From the NCBI GenBank assembly GCA_964551035.1, contig CAZKBK010000017.1, forward strand, positions 34,052 to 98,051: a stretch of 64,000 nucleotides of DNA. The letters are read 5' to 3'. Origin of the DNA: Chryseosolibacter sp964551035. Its GTDB lineage: Bacteria > Bacteroidota > Bacteroidia > Cytophagales > Cyclobacteriaceae. The number at the start of each line of letters is the position of its first letter. Position 1 is the stretch's first letter. The translations under genes and the position numbers were made by a program. Shown in pieces: positions 25,346 to 32,642 of this stretch. The notes below the pieces were generated by a model that saw only the letters and a program-made list of their open reading frames with translations, had not been told where the DNA came from and ran no database searches.

Positions 25346-28300
25346 TTACTCATTTGTCACCGTCTTCTCCATCGGTTCCAGCCGCTGCGGTGCAGGCACC
25401 TCGGGAAAACCATCCATGAGGATTTCGACGGCCTTTTCCAGTTGCTCATCGCGGCCCTTGACCAGCATCTCGTACCGGTTCCTGACCAGGATGTCCGGCT
25501 GCTGCTGATTGTTTTCGAGGTACTTCCCATCCGGGCCGACCATGCCGACCTGGGGAATCCCGAACACCAGGGTCGGGTCGATCTGGCGTTCCCACCACAC
25601 CGCAGTCCCCGTTCCCGGCACCGGCATGCCCACGGTCTGGCCGAGGTCTTTCACGTTGTAGGCGAATGGGAACATGTGCGCGTCGGAGTAGTTACTTTCG
25701 CCCATCAGCACCACGGACGTTTTCGTCCATTTGCGTTGGGGCTCAAATCCGATCACGCGCCCACGCGGGACCATGTCCATGTATTTTTTCCCGCTCAGGA
25801 AAGTTACGAGGTCGTCGTGGAGCCATCCGCCGCCGTTGGACCGGGTATCGACGATCAGCGATTCTTTGTTGGCGTGCTTGCCCAGCGCCTCCTCAAAGAC
25901 CACGCGGTAGCTCGGGTCGTTCATGCCGCGGATGTGAATGTAGCCGACTTTTCCCCGTGAGAGGCTGTCGACCTGATGAGCGCGGCGCGCTACCCACCGG
26001 CGGTAGAGCAGTTCGCGCTCTTCGCCCAGCGAGATCGGCTTCACGACCTCCTCCCACCGCGTCCGTGTTGCCGGGTCGTAGAATGAAAGGAGCGTATTCT
26101 GGTCGCTCTTCCGGTTGAGGTATTGATAGTGGTCTACCCTGGGGGTAATCTGTTCATTGTTGATGCGCTCCACGATCACACCTTTTTTCACCTTTGATTC
26201 GGCGCGATCGAACGGGCCTTTCGCCAACACTTCGGCTACACGCAACCCATTGCCGGTGTAGCCCTGGTCGAAGATCAATCCCACGGAGGCGGTGGCGTCC
26301 CGGTTTTCCTGGGGTGGCGCGTAGTTGCAACCCGTGTGCGACGCGTTAAGCTCACCGAGCATCTCGCTGAGCATCTCCGAAAACTCCCAGTTGTTGCTGA
26401 TGTGCGGCAAAAACTTCCGGTATTCCTCTTTATAGAAATTCCAGTCGACACCGTGCATGTCGGTGACGTAAAATTTCTTCAACGTCTGCCGCCACGCGTG
26501 TTCGAAAATATACGTGAGTTCGGCCTGCTTGTTGAGCAGCATCTCCCCGTCGATCCCGATGGTCTCCTTCTTGTTCGACTCCACCGTGATCTTCACCGGC
26601 TTGCCTTGGGCAAGAAGGAAGAGGTGCTTGCCCTCCTTGTCCATGCAGAGGTGCGATCCGTTGTTACCGACTTTGGTGATGATCTTCGTTTCGCGTGTCC
26701 GGAGGTTCGTGACCCACAGGTCCACGCCCCTTTCGAACCGGGCGAGGTAGTACATTTTTTCTCCGTCGGGAGAGATGACCGCGTCGCCGAGCAACGAGGA
26801 GTGAATGGTGAGCTTCGACTTGCGCGCTTCGAGTCCCCTGAGGTCGATCTCGACGGTCTCGACTTTGGTTTCGCCTTCCTTCTCCTTTTCCCCATCCTTC
26901 TTTCCTTCTTTTTCTTTTTTCTCTTTATCCTCGCGTTCCTTGACGAGCTTGTAGTCCTCTTCACTGAGCTTAAAGCGGTCGAATACCGCCTGGGTGAAGA
27001 ACATCCCGTAGACATCCGCTTGCGCGCCCCAGCTCGCGTGGTTCTTCATGCCGTCGCGGTCGCTGAACCAGATCATCATCTTTCCGCCCATCATCCATTT
27101 GGCGCTGTTGTCTTCATACCCGCTTTGCGTGAGGTTGACGACGGCAGCGTCGCCTTTTGCGCTGACCAATCCCACCTCGGTAATCCAATGATTTTCCGGG
27201 AGAAAGTCGACGAGGAACCATTTTCCGTCGGGAGACCATTCGAAATGCTGGTCGCCGTCGCTGTAAGAGTAGTTCCTGATGCCTGGCAGGATCGTGCGCA
27301 CATCTTTCGAGCCGAGGTTGATCACCCGGAGCGTGGTGCGGTCTTCCAGGTAGGCTACTTCCTTGCCGTCGGGCGAGAAGGCGGGTTGAAACTCGTCGGC
27401 TGGCGTTGCCACCAGGGGCTCTTCTTTCAGCACGGTTGAAGCGTAGAAGTAGGGTTCATCGCTTCGCGAGATGGCGCACTGGTAGATATCCCAGCTCTCG
27501 CCGCGTTCGGTGGCATAGACGATGGTCCTTCCGTCGTTGCTGAAGCTCACACTGCGTTCCTGCGCGGGTGTGCTCGTGATCCTTTTGGTGACGCCGCCCT
27601 CGACGGACGTGATAAAGATCTCCCCGCGCACGACGAAAGCGATCTCTTTTCCATTCGGCGAGAGGACCATTTGTGTAGCCCCCGCGTTGACGGGCACGAT
27701 CTCGTAGTTATTCAGTTTACCGTCGATGCTGATGCCGACATCGACCTTCTTCGGCTGTTCGCCGTCCTTCAGCGTGTAGATCTCGCCGTCGTAGGAGAAA
27801 CAAAGCGTTCCGTTTGTTGATGTCGTGAGGAAACGGACGGGATGTTGCGTGAAGGTGGTCAGTTGGACGCGTTCGGCAGGGTTGTCTACCGTGATGCGGT
27901 GGACGTTGAATGATCCGCTCTCTTCGCTGAGGTAATAAAGGTATTTCCCGTCGGCGCTGGGTGTGGGGTTGCGGTCTTCGCCGTCGAATTCGGTAAGGCG
28001 CGTGTGGGTTCCGGTTCTTGCATCATAGACCCACACATCGCGGGCGATGGATGAGCGGTGGTGTTTGCGCCAGATGTTTTCGTAGCCCTTGCGGTCGTGG
28101 TAGAAGATGCGCTGGCCGGAGGCGTCGTACGTTGCCATTTCCGAGGGCGTGGTGAGCACCTGCGTGTTCCGGCCACCGGTTATGGCCACGGCGTAGAGTT
28201 CCGGCATGGTGCCGTTGGGAAACTGGGCGTAGTCCTGGTGGTCGACGCGGAGGGCGTTGAAGAGGACTTGTTTTCCGTCGGCGGAGAAGGCGGTGGGGTA

Positions 28301-28630
28301 GTCGTGACCGGAATGGTGGGTAAGACGCATGGCGGGGCCGCCTTGCGCGGGCATGACGTGGATATCGAAGTTGCCGAAGCGGTCGGAGGCGAAAGCGAGC
28401 GTCTTGCCGTCCGGCGACCAGACGGGCATGAAGTCGTGGGCTTCGTGGAGCGTGAGCGGCATGGCCTGGCCTCCGCCGGAAGGGACACTGAAGAGGTCGC
28501 CTTTGTACGTAAAGACGATGGTGGCGCCATCGGGTGAGATCGCGGGGTAGCGTAGCCAGAGCGGACTTTGCGCGGTGGCGGTGGCAGCGACGAGGCTCAG
28601 AAGCGTGAGGAGCGTGGTTAGGTATTTCAT
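25346..28630 (-). CDS. Tricorn-protease-like S41 family serine peptidase
   Basis: This 1094-residue exported protein starts at 28630 with a signal peptide (MKYLTTLLTLLSLVAATATA, then Q). It has an N-terminal TolB/WD-like propeller (repeats such as PVWSPDGKTLAFASDRFGN), a second propeller, a charged Lys/Glu linker near residues 570-600, a core domain with the Ser-His pair in NASHTGCNY (about 763), a PDZ-like domain, and a C-terminal S41 domain with VDTRSNGGGW and the nucleophile region ESNYSDAHMF (Ser near 979, followed by Asp). The layout matches tricorn, which degrades peptides of several to a dozen residues. The signal peptide suggests a periplasmic version. Confidence 0.93.
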   Translation of the reverse strand: MKYLTTLLTLLSLVAATATAQSPLWLRYPAISPDGATIVFTYKGDLFSVPSGGGQAMPLTLHEAHDFMPVWSPDGKTLAFASDRFGNFDIHVMPAQGGPAMRLTHHSGHDYPTAFSADGKQVLFNALRVDHQDYAQFPNGTMPELYAVAITGGRNTQVLTTPSEMATYDASGQRIFYHDRKGYENIWRKHHRSSIARDVWVYDARTGTHTRLTEFDGEDRNPTPSADGKYLYYLSEESGSFNVHRITVDNPAERVQLTTFTQHPVRFLTTSTNGTLCFSYDGEIYTLKDGEQPKKVDVGISIDGKLNNYEIVPVNAGATQMVLSPNGKEIAFVVRGEIFITSVEGGVTKRITSTPAQERSVSFSNDGRTIVYATERGESWDIYQCAISRSDEPYFYASTVLKEEPLVATPADEFQPAFSPDGKEVAYLEDRTTLRVINLGSKDVRTILPGIRNYSYSDGDQHFEWSPDGKWFLVDFLPENHWITEVGLVSAKGDAAVVNLTQSGYEDNSAKWMMGGKMMIWFSDRDGMKNHASWGAQADVYGMFFTQAVFDRFKLSEEDYKLVKEREDKEKKEKEGKKDGEKEKEGETKVETVEIDLRGLEARKSKLTIHSSLLGDAVISPDGEKMYYLARFERGVDLWVTNLRTRETKIITKVGNNGSHLCMDKEGKHLFLLAQGKPVKITVESNKKETIGIDGEMLLNKQAELTYIFEHAWRQTLKKFYVTDMHGVDWNFYKEEYRKFLPHISNNWEFSEMLSEMLGELNASHTGCNYAPPQENRDATASVGLIFDQGYTGNGLRVAEVLAKGPFDRAESKVKKGVIVERINNEQITPRVDHYQYLNRKSDQNTLLSFYDPATRTRWEEVVKPISLGEERELLYRRWVARRAHQVDSLSRGKVGYIHIRGMNDPSYRVVFEEALGKHANKESLIVDTRSNGGGWLHDDLVTFLSGKKYMDMVPRGRVIGFEPQRKWTKTSVVLMGESNYSDAHMFPFAYNVKDLGQTVGMPVPGTGTAVWWERQIDPTLVFGIPQVGMVGPDGKYLENNQQQPDILVRNRYEMLVKGRDEQLEKAVEILMDGFPEVPAPQRLEPMEKTVTNE

Positions 28631-28656
28631 ATTTCGTTCGGGTATTTTCCGCAAGG

Positions 28657-28686
28657 CAAATTACTGGATTCCAGCGACGTGCAAAA
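28657..28686 (-). promoter_or_regulatory. Possible promoter of the tricorn-like gene
   Basis: On the minus strand TTTTG (28686-28682) and a near-consensus TAATTTG (28663-28657, one base short) are 18 bases apart, with the ATG 27 bases downstream. Confidence 0.35.
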
Positions 28687-28772
28687 CCGCGGGTGTAAGA
28701 GGTCATGAAATCACGGGAGATGGGGGAGCGGGCGGGTGGTGATGGTTTGCCCGGCAATAAAATTCGCGGCCG

Positions 28773-28805
28773 TTTTGGCATTTAAAGCCCAAGTCTTTAA
28801 TATTG
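28773..28805 (+). promoter_or_regulatory. Promoter of tRNA-Asn
   Basis: TTTTGG (28773-28778) and TAATATTG (28798-28805, one mismatch to TAnnTTTG) are spaced by 19 bases, the usual Bacteroidota spacing, with the tRNA starting 23 bases further on. Confidence 0.6.
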
Positions 28806-28828
28806 CAGTCCCAATTTTAGGGGTATTT

Positions 28829-28902
28829 TCCTCCTTAGCTCAGCTGGTTAGAGCACCTGACTGTTAATCAGGGGGTCCTAGGTTCAAGCCCTAGAGGAGG
28901 AG
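28829..28902 (+). tRNA. tRNA-Asn (GTT)
   Basis: A full cloverleaf of 74 bases: acceptor stem TCCTCCT/AGGAGGA, D arm with AGCTCAGCTGGTTAGAGC, anticodon stem CCTGA/TCAGG around CTGTTAA (anticodon GTT), and T arm CTAGG/CCTAG around TTCAAGC. The discriminator base is G and CCA is not encoded. Confidence 0.97.
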
Positions 28903-28914
28903 CGTTGAAAAATC

Positions 28915-28944
28915 AGGCAGCTACATAAAATAGCTGCCTTTTTT
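28915..28944 (+). terminator. Terminator after tRNA-Asn
   Basis: AGGCAGCTA and TAGCTGCCT form a 9-bp stem followed by six T. Confidence 0.9.
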
Positions 28945-29049
28945 GTTTCGCCGCATTGGCGCTGCGTTTTCCTGACATAGGGTCACGAAAGTTGCGGACC
29001 TTCCCGGATACCCCTGGATCACGAACGCTGAATCGTTTGAATCAATGAA

Positions 29050-29178
29050 TCAATTCCCCGCAGGACTCAACCTCACCACACTTCCATTCCGCTTATCCGT
29101 CAGCACATAAACAGATCCATCAGGTGCCTGTTCCACATCCCGGACGCGCTCGCCGATATCCAGTCGACGGATCTCGCG
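29050..29178 (-). pseudogene. C-terminal remnant of a PQQ-dependent sugar dehydrogenase
   Basis: On the minus strand the last 43 codons before the TGA at 29050-29052 read as the end of a glucose/sorbosone dehydrogenase propeller: REIRRLDIGERVRDVEQAPD, then GSVYVLTDKRNGSVVRLSPA and GN. This is the family's last blade. Upstream in the same frame the translation becomes unrelated, and no start or earlier blade is present, so only the 3' end survives. The rest of the 28945-29554 interval holds no intact gene. Confidence 0.7.
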
Positions 29179-29384
29179 AGGTGTAGCAGATATAACCAGC
29201 CAGCAGGGCACCGAGGCCGAGGAGGCTCGCTAGCGCTCGGGATGGCCGGGCCCTCTTGATTCACGCTACAGCGCTGTGGATCCTGTGAGGAAGACGATGG
29301 GGTTCCCCGGGCTAACCGGTGAGTGAGCGTGCACGCCGCCAGAGCGCCAGCGAACCGGTCAACGTCATTCATACATCGATCTCC

Positions 29385-29468
29385 AAACTGCAAACTGGAA
29401 ACTCCAAACTGGAAACTGCAAACTGGAAACTGCAAACTGCAAACTGGAAACTCCAAACTCTCAACTCC
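29385..29468. repeat. Heptanucleotide tandem repeat, AAACT[CG][CG]
   Basis: Eleven consecutive 7-base units beginning AAACT (third-codon-free, ending GC, GG, CC or CT) run from 29385 to 29461, then one imperfect unit. The phase is exact, with no indels. Confidence 0.95.
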
Positions 29469-29554
29469 ACCCTTCTCCGGTGCGGAACGTTGAACTTCCG
29501 AAGTTCATGTCATATATTCGTTCTCAACACCATCTTGCATCAATCCTTTCGAAT

Positions 29555-29842
29555 ATGACCACACAATACTATGCGCTCTTTTACAAAACCGTCGAAAACT
29601 ACATTGAAAGACGAACGCCCTTCCGAAGCGAGCATTTAAGATTGGCGACCGAAGCACACAAAAACGGGGCCCTTGTCATGGGAGGAGCATTCGCTGACCC
29701 CGCCGACTCGGCGATGCTCATTTTCAAGGGAGACAGTCCGAAGGTCGCTGAAGACTTCGCCATAAATGACCCTTATGTCAGGAATGGTTTGATTACCGAT
29801 TGGTACGTGCGGCCGTGGTCGGTGGCGGTGGGGGCGAAGTAA
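29555..29842 (+). CDS. YCII-domain (YciI-like) protein
   Basis: This 95-residue protein starts at 29555 (MTTQYYALFYKTVENYIERR). It has the YciI ferredoxin-like fold: the first strand, RSEHLRLATEAHKNGALVMG with the conserved His that is thought to act in catalysis, then GGAFADPADSAMLIFKGD and a last segment DPYVRNGLITDWYVRPW typical of the family (D-P-F-v-x-x-g-l). The biochemical role in this lineage is unknown. It stands alone between a repeat tract and an AT-rich gene. Confidence 0.9.
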   Translation: MTTQYYALFYKTVENYIERRTPFRSEHLRLATEAHKNGALVMGGAFADPADSAMLIFKGDSPKVAEDFAINDPYVRNGLITDWYVRPWSVAVGAK

Positions 29843-30009
29843 GCCTGGAGGCAATCAAACAAATGCAAATGGCGCAGGCATGTAGCAAAAGGGCTCGGTG
29901 CCGATGACTGTTGACGCCCCCGAGGGCCGGTCGACTCAGGCGCAAAAGGAACTCATTCTGAAATATGTGGTCCCGGGATGAAATACGTCGACTAAAATTA
30001 AAGAAACAA

Positions 30010-31035
30010 ATGCGAACATTACTCCTTATCATGTTGCCTTCCTTGTTAATTGGATGGGCCTGCAGCGAGCGGGAAAAACCATTAGGAGATTTAAATCTTT
30101 ACTTTGATTCCGAAATAGAAATAGATAGCATCCTGGTGACCAATATAACGCAAGATCGGGAGTTCCACTTCTTCAAATACGCCAATGCCATTAATGTGGA
30201 TTTGAATGACAGTATCAACGACCTGTATGCCATTCATTTTTTTGCTGGCAATGAACACAGAGTGACTCAGCTCTGGTTGAATGGAGAAAAGCTGATCATA
30301 AAGGGTACAGTTTCCAATAAAACAAAAATACAAATTGATACTGTAGTTGGTTCAGATGCGTACTATAAGTCGCTTCATTTCAGGCAAGCGTACAAAGACA
30401 TGCTGGCTGACAAGCCTGATTCATCTGTAATTAATGAATTCTTGTTAACGGAGCTACGAAAGGAAATCAACAGTCCATTTTCTATTGAAATAGCTGACGC
30501 TTTTGTAGGTAGAAACATTAGTAAGACTGAGGAGCTTAGAAAGCTATTCGCAATTCTTTCAACTCAAAATGACCTTATCAGGGAACATTTATTTAATCCA
30601 TATCATAAAGTTGAGACGATATTGTCAGTGGATAAAATTGATTTCTCGAAGTACCGGTTTTACGACATGGACAAAACGCTTACGTCTATCAGTCTTTCTG
30701 GTGACAAGAGATATTTGATTGATTTTTGGTTCATTGGTTGCCCGCCCTGTATTCAGGACCATAAATTAATAACCAAAAAACTGAGCGCATTCGACAGGAT
30801 GAATGTGGAGGTAATAGGCATCTCAATAGACGATAGTCAGGACCAATGGAGTAATTTTCTAGACGAAAAACGATATCCCTGGAAGAACTACAGGGAGAGT
30901 GATGAACATGAGAGGAGGATGCGAACCGACATGATGATAAATGTTTTTCCAACCTACTTCTTACTGGATAGCAGCGGCACCATTTTACATAGGTCCCATA
31001 CGTTTTCCGCGGTAGAAACATATTTGGGAGTTTAG
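30010..31035 (+). CDS. TlpA-like thioredoxin-fold lipoprotein
   Basis: This 341-residue lipoprotein (SLLIGWAC, Cys18) has an unrecognised N-terminal 200 residues and a C-terminal thioredoxin domain with the redox motif FIGCPPCIQDH, the helix VIGISIDDSQDQW and the cis-Pro loop NVFPTYFLLDSSGTIL. Bacteroidota homologues reduce or isomerise disulfides in the periplasm. Its base composition is clearly more AT-rich than its neighbours (many ATA, TTA and AAT codons), which suggests recent transfer. The start at 30010 follows an A-rich leader; the longer frame from 29965 lacks a signal. Confidence 0.9.
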   Translation: MRTLLLIMLPSLLIGWACSEREKPLGDLNLYFDSEIEIDSILVTNITQDREFHFFKYANAINVDLNDSINDLYAIHFFAGNEHRVTQLWLNGEKLIIKGTVSNKTKIQIDTVVGSDAYYKSLHFRQAYKDMLADKPDSSVINEFLLTELRKEINSPFSIEIADAFVGRNISKTEELRKLFAILSTQNDLIREHLFNPYHKVETILSVDKIDFSKYRFYDMDKTLTSISLSGDKRYLIDFWFIGCPPCIQDHKLITKKLSAFDRMNVEVIGISIDDSQDQWSNFLDEKRYPWKNYRESDEHERRMRTDMMINVFPTYFLLDSSGTILHRSHTFSAVETYLGV

Positions 31036-31074
31036 AAAGCGTAGCTTTTGGGCTGAAATTATTCTACAGGCTTC

Positions 31075-31191
31075 ATGCAAAATAACGAATACTGGAATAG
31101 GAGTGTTAATAACAAGGACTTGCTGGCGAGAAGTGATGCGCGTAGAACGACGAGTTATGAACTTTGGAGCCCGATCGACGTGCAGACATAA
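31075..31191 (+). CDS. Possible 38-residue ORF
   Basis: A 38-codon frame (MQNNEYWNRSVNNKDLLARS...) lies 39 bases after the thioredoxin-like gene. The product is hydrophilic with no recognised family and no Shine-Dalgarno sequence. It may be a remnant of an accessory gene. Confidence 0.25.
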   Translation: MQNNEYWNRSVNNKDLLARSDARRTTSYELWSPIDVQT

Positions 31192-31223
31192 AAAAAGAAT
31201 CCCGCCTGGGGTTCAGGCGGGAT
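31190..31223 (-). terminator. Intrinsic terminator on the minus strand
   Basis: ATCCCGCCTG and CAGGCGGGAT form a perfect 10-bp stem with a 5-base loop. On the minus strand it is followed by TTCTTTTTT. It would end a transcript carrying the 20-codon ORF at 31291-31353. Confidence 0.8.
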
Positions 31224-31290
31224 CCTAAAATCCTCATTCAATTTTATCAGTAAACAAAAAAACTGCACGAGGCAACAAACCCCTCAATCA

Positions 31291-31353
31291 CTACACAGCC
31301 TGTGCGGTTTGATGGTTTACTTTGTGATAAAATTTTCGTGTGGGACTAGACAT
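31291..31353 (-). CDS. 20-residue ORF with a perfect Shine-Dalgarno sequence
   Basis: The ATG at 31353 is preceded by AAAGGAGGT (31365-31357 on the minus strand), a nine-base complement to the 16S rRNA tail, with a short 3-base spacer. The product is MSSPTRKFYHKVNHQTAQAV, basic and not recognised. Sixty-odd bases after its stop comes a strong terminator. Shine-Dalgarno sequences are rare in this phylum and no other gene in the window shows one, so the short transcript looks purposeful: a small protein, a leader peptide or an RNA. The rest of the 31036-31653 interval shows no other gene. Confidence 0.45.
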   Translation of the reverse strand: MSSPTRKFYHKVNHQTAQAV

Positions 31354-31653
31354 TGTACCTCCTTTCTTTAAATGACACATAGCGGCAGATGAATCCAACG
31401 GACTTGATGGATCTGGTCTGTGCTGATCCGGGTTTCGGCTCGGTGTATTAACGCCGCAAAAGCCAAAATCGTTTTCCGGCGGCCGTATCTTTTTCCGTTC
31501 CAACAGCCCGCCGCCCGTTTTCCGCACTGCAAAGCCGTTTTTCAAGCGCCAAACACCTGCCCGACAGCAGTTGTCAAAACCCGGCGCGCCGAGCGTTACT
31601 TTTTCGCGTGGGCTGAAAAATATGGTCGTAATCCGTGCTACCTTACGGCCGGT

Positions 31654-32481
31654 ATGTCCCTTTTTGTCGCATCGTTGAATTCGGGAAGCAATGGCAATTG
31701 CTACTACATCGGCAATGACGATGAGGCCGTCCTAGTCGACGGTGGCATTTCGTGCCGGGAGACGGTGAAACGGATGAAACGGCTGGGACTGTCGCCCGAG
31801 AAGGTCAGGGCCGTTTTTGTTTCCCATGAACACGGCGATCACATCCATGGCGTTCCCGTCCTTTCGCGGAAATACAACCTTCCTGTTTACATCACCACAG
31901 AGACGTACCGAAGCGTGCGGCTTGACGTCCGCGACCACCTGCTTCACCATTTCCGCGCCTATGCGCCGGTCACGGTTGGAAACCTCTCTGTGACCGCTTT
32001 TCCGAAATTCCATGATGCCTGCGACCCCCACAGCTTTGTCGTGGAGGGCAACGGCGTTAAGGTTGGCGTTTTCACCGACATCGGCGCGCCCTGCGAACAT
32101 GTGATCCGGCATTTCAGCGAGTGCAATGCCGCTTTTCTGGAAAGCAACTACGACGACGGGATGCTCGAGACCGGCGGGTATCCCTACCCGCTGAAGAGGC
32201 GGATACGCAGCGACCACGGCCACCTCTCGAACGAGCAGGCCATGACACTATTCGCCGAGCATGGACCGCCGTTCATGTCGCACCTGTTTCTTTCCCACCT
32301 TTCCAGGGAAAACAATTCTCCGAAGCTGGTAAAAAATCTTTTCAAACGCATCGCGGGCCGCACGGAGATCGTTGTGGCGAGCCGCGAGCGCGAGACCAGG
32401 GTATATCACATTCGCAACGTGCGGCGGTCGCACATCGCGCCGCGGCCGGCGGAGGTGGGCGTGCAACTCGGCCTCTTCTGA
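31654..32481 (+). CDS. MBL-fold metallo-hydrolase (YycJ/WalJ-like)
   Basis: This 275-residue enzyme starts at 31654 (MSLFVASLNSGSNGNCYYIG), the conserved beginning of the YycJ-type group. The zinc site is visible as HEHGDHIHG (about residues 54-62), with additional ligands in HDACDPHSF, the Asp in FTDIG and the His in HGHLSNEQA. Members act as single-strand DNA exonucleases or phosphodiesterases, so a DNA-repair role is plausible here. There is no signal peptide. The frame upstream of 31654 lacks family similarity and was not included. Confidence 0.9.
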   Translation: MSLFVASLNSGSNGNCYYIGNDDEAVLVDGGISCRETVKRMKRLGLSPEKVRAVFVSHEHGDHIHGVPVLSRKYNLPVYITTETYRSVRLDVRDHLLHHFRAYAPVTVGNLSVTAFPKFHDACDPHSFVVEGNGVKVGVFTDIGAPCEHVIRHFSECNAAFLESNYDDGMLETGGYPYPLKRRIRSDHGHLSNEQAMTLFAEHGPPFMSHLFLSHLSRENNSPKLVKNLFKRIAGRTEIVVASRERETRVYHIRNVRRSHIAPRPAEVGVQLGLF

Positions 32482-32642
32482 TCACCCAATCCCCGTTCCC
32501 GACCTCGTCATCGGGGCGGTGGTGTTCGTCATTGACGCATAGCTCGTCATTCTAAACTCAACTTCCTTCTCCACTCCGGGATCTTCGATGCCAGAAGTGG
32601 CGTGCGGAGGGATGATGCAGAACGGAATCTTCCGGAACGCTG

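Noticed and set aside
26336..27439. 367-codon open frame on the plus strand opposite the tricorn gene
   Set aside because: It is a shadow of the GC-rich tricorn coding sequence and carries long Leu/Phe runs that come from the Lys/Glu linker.
29385..29468. Possible CRISPR array
   Set aside because: Units are 7 bases with no spacers, so it is a simple tandem repeat.
29319..29558. 79-codon frame with repeated KLQTANWKLQT-like residues
   Set aside because: The repeat peptide is just the heptamer DNA repeat translated; there is no sign of selection on codons.
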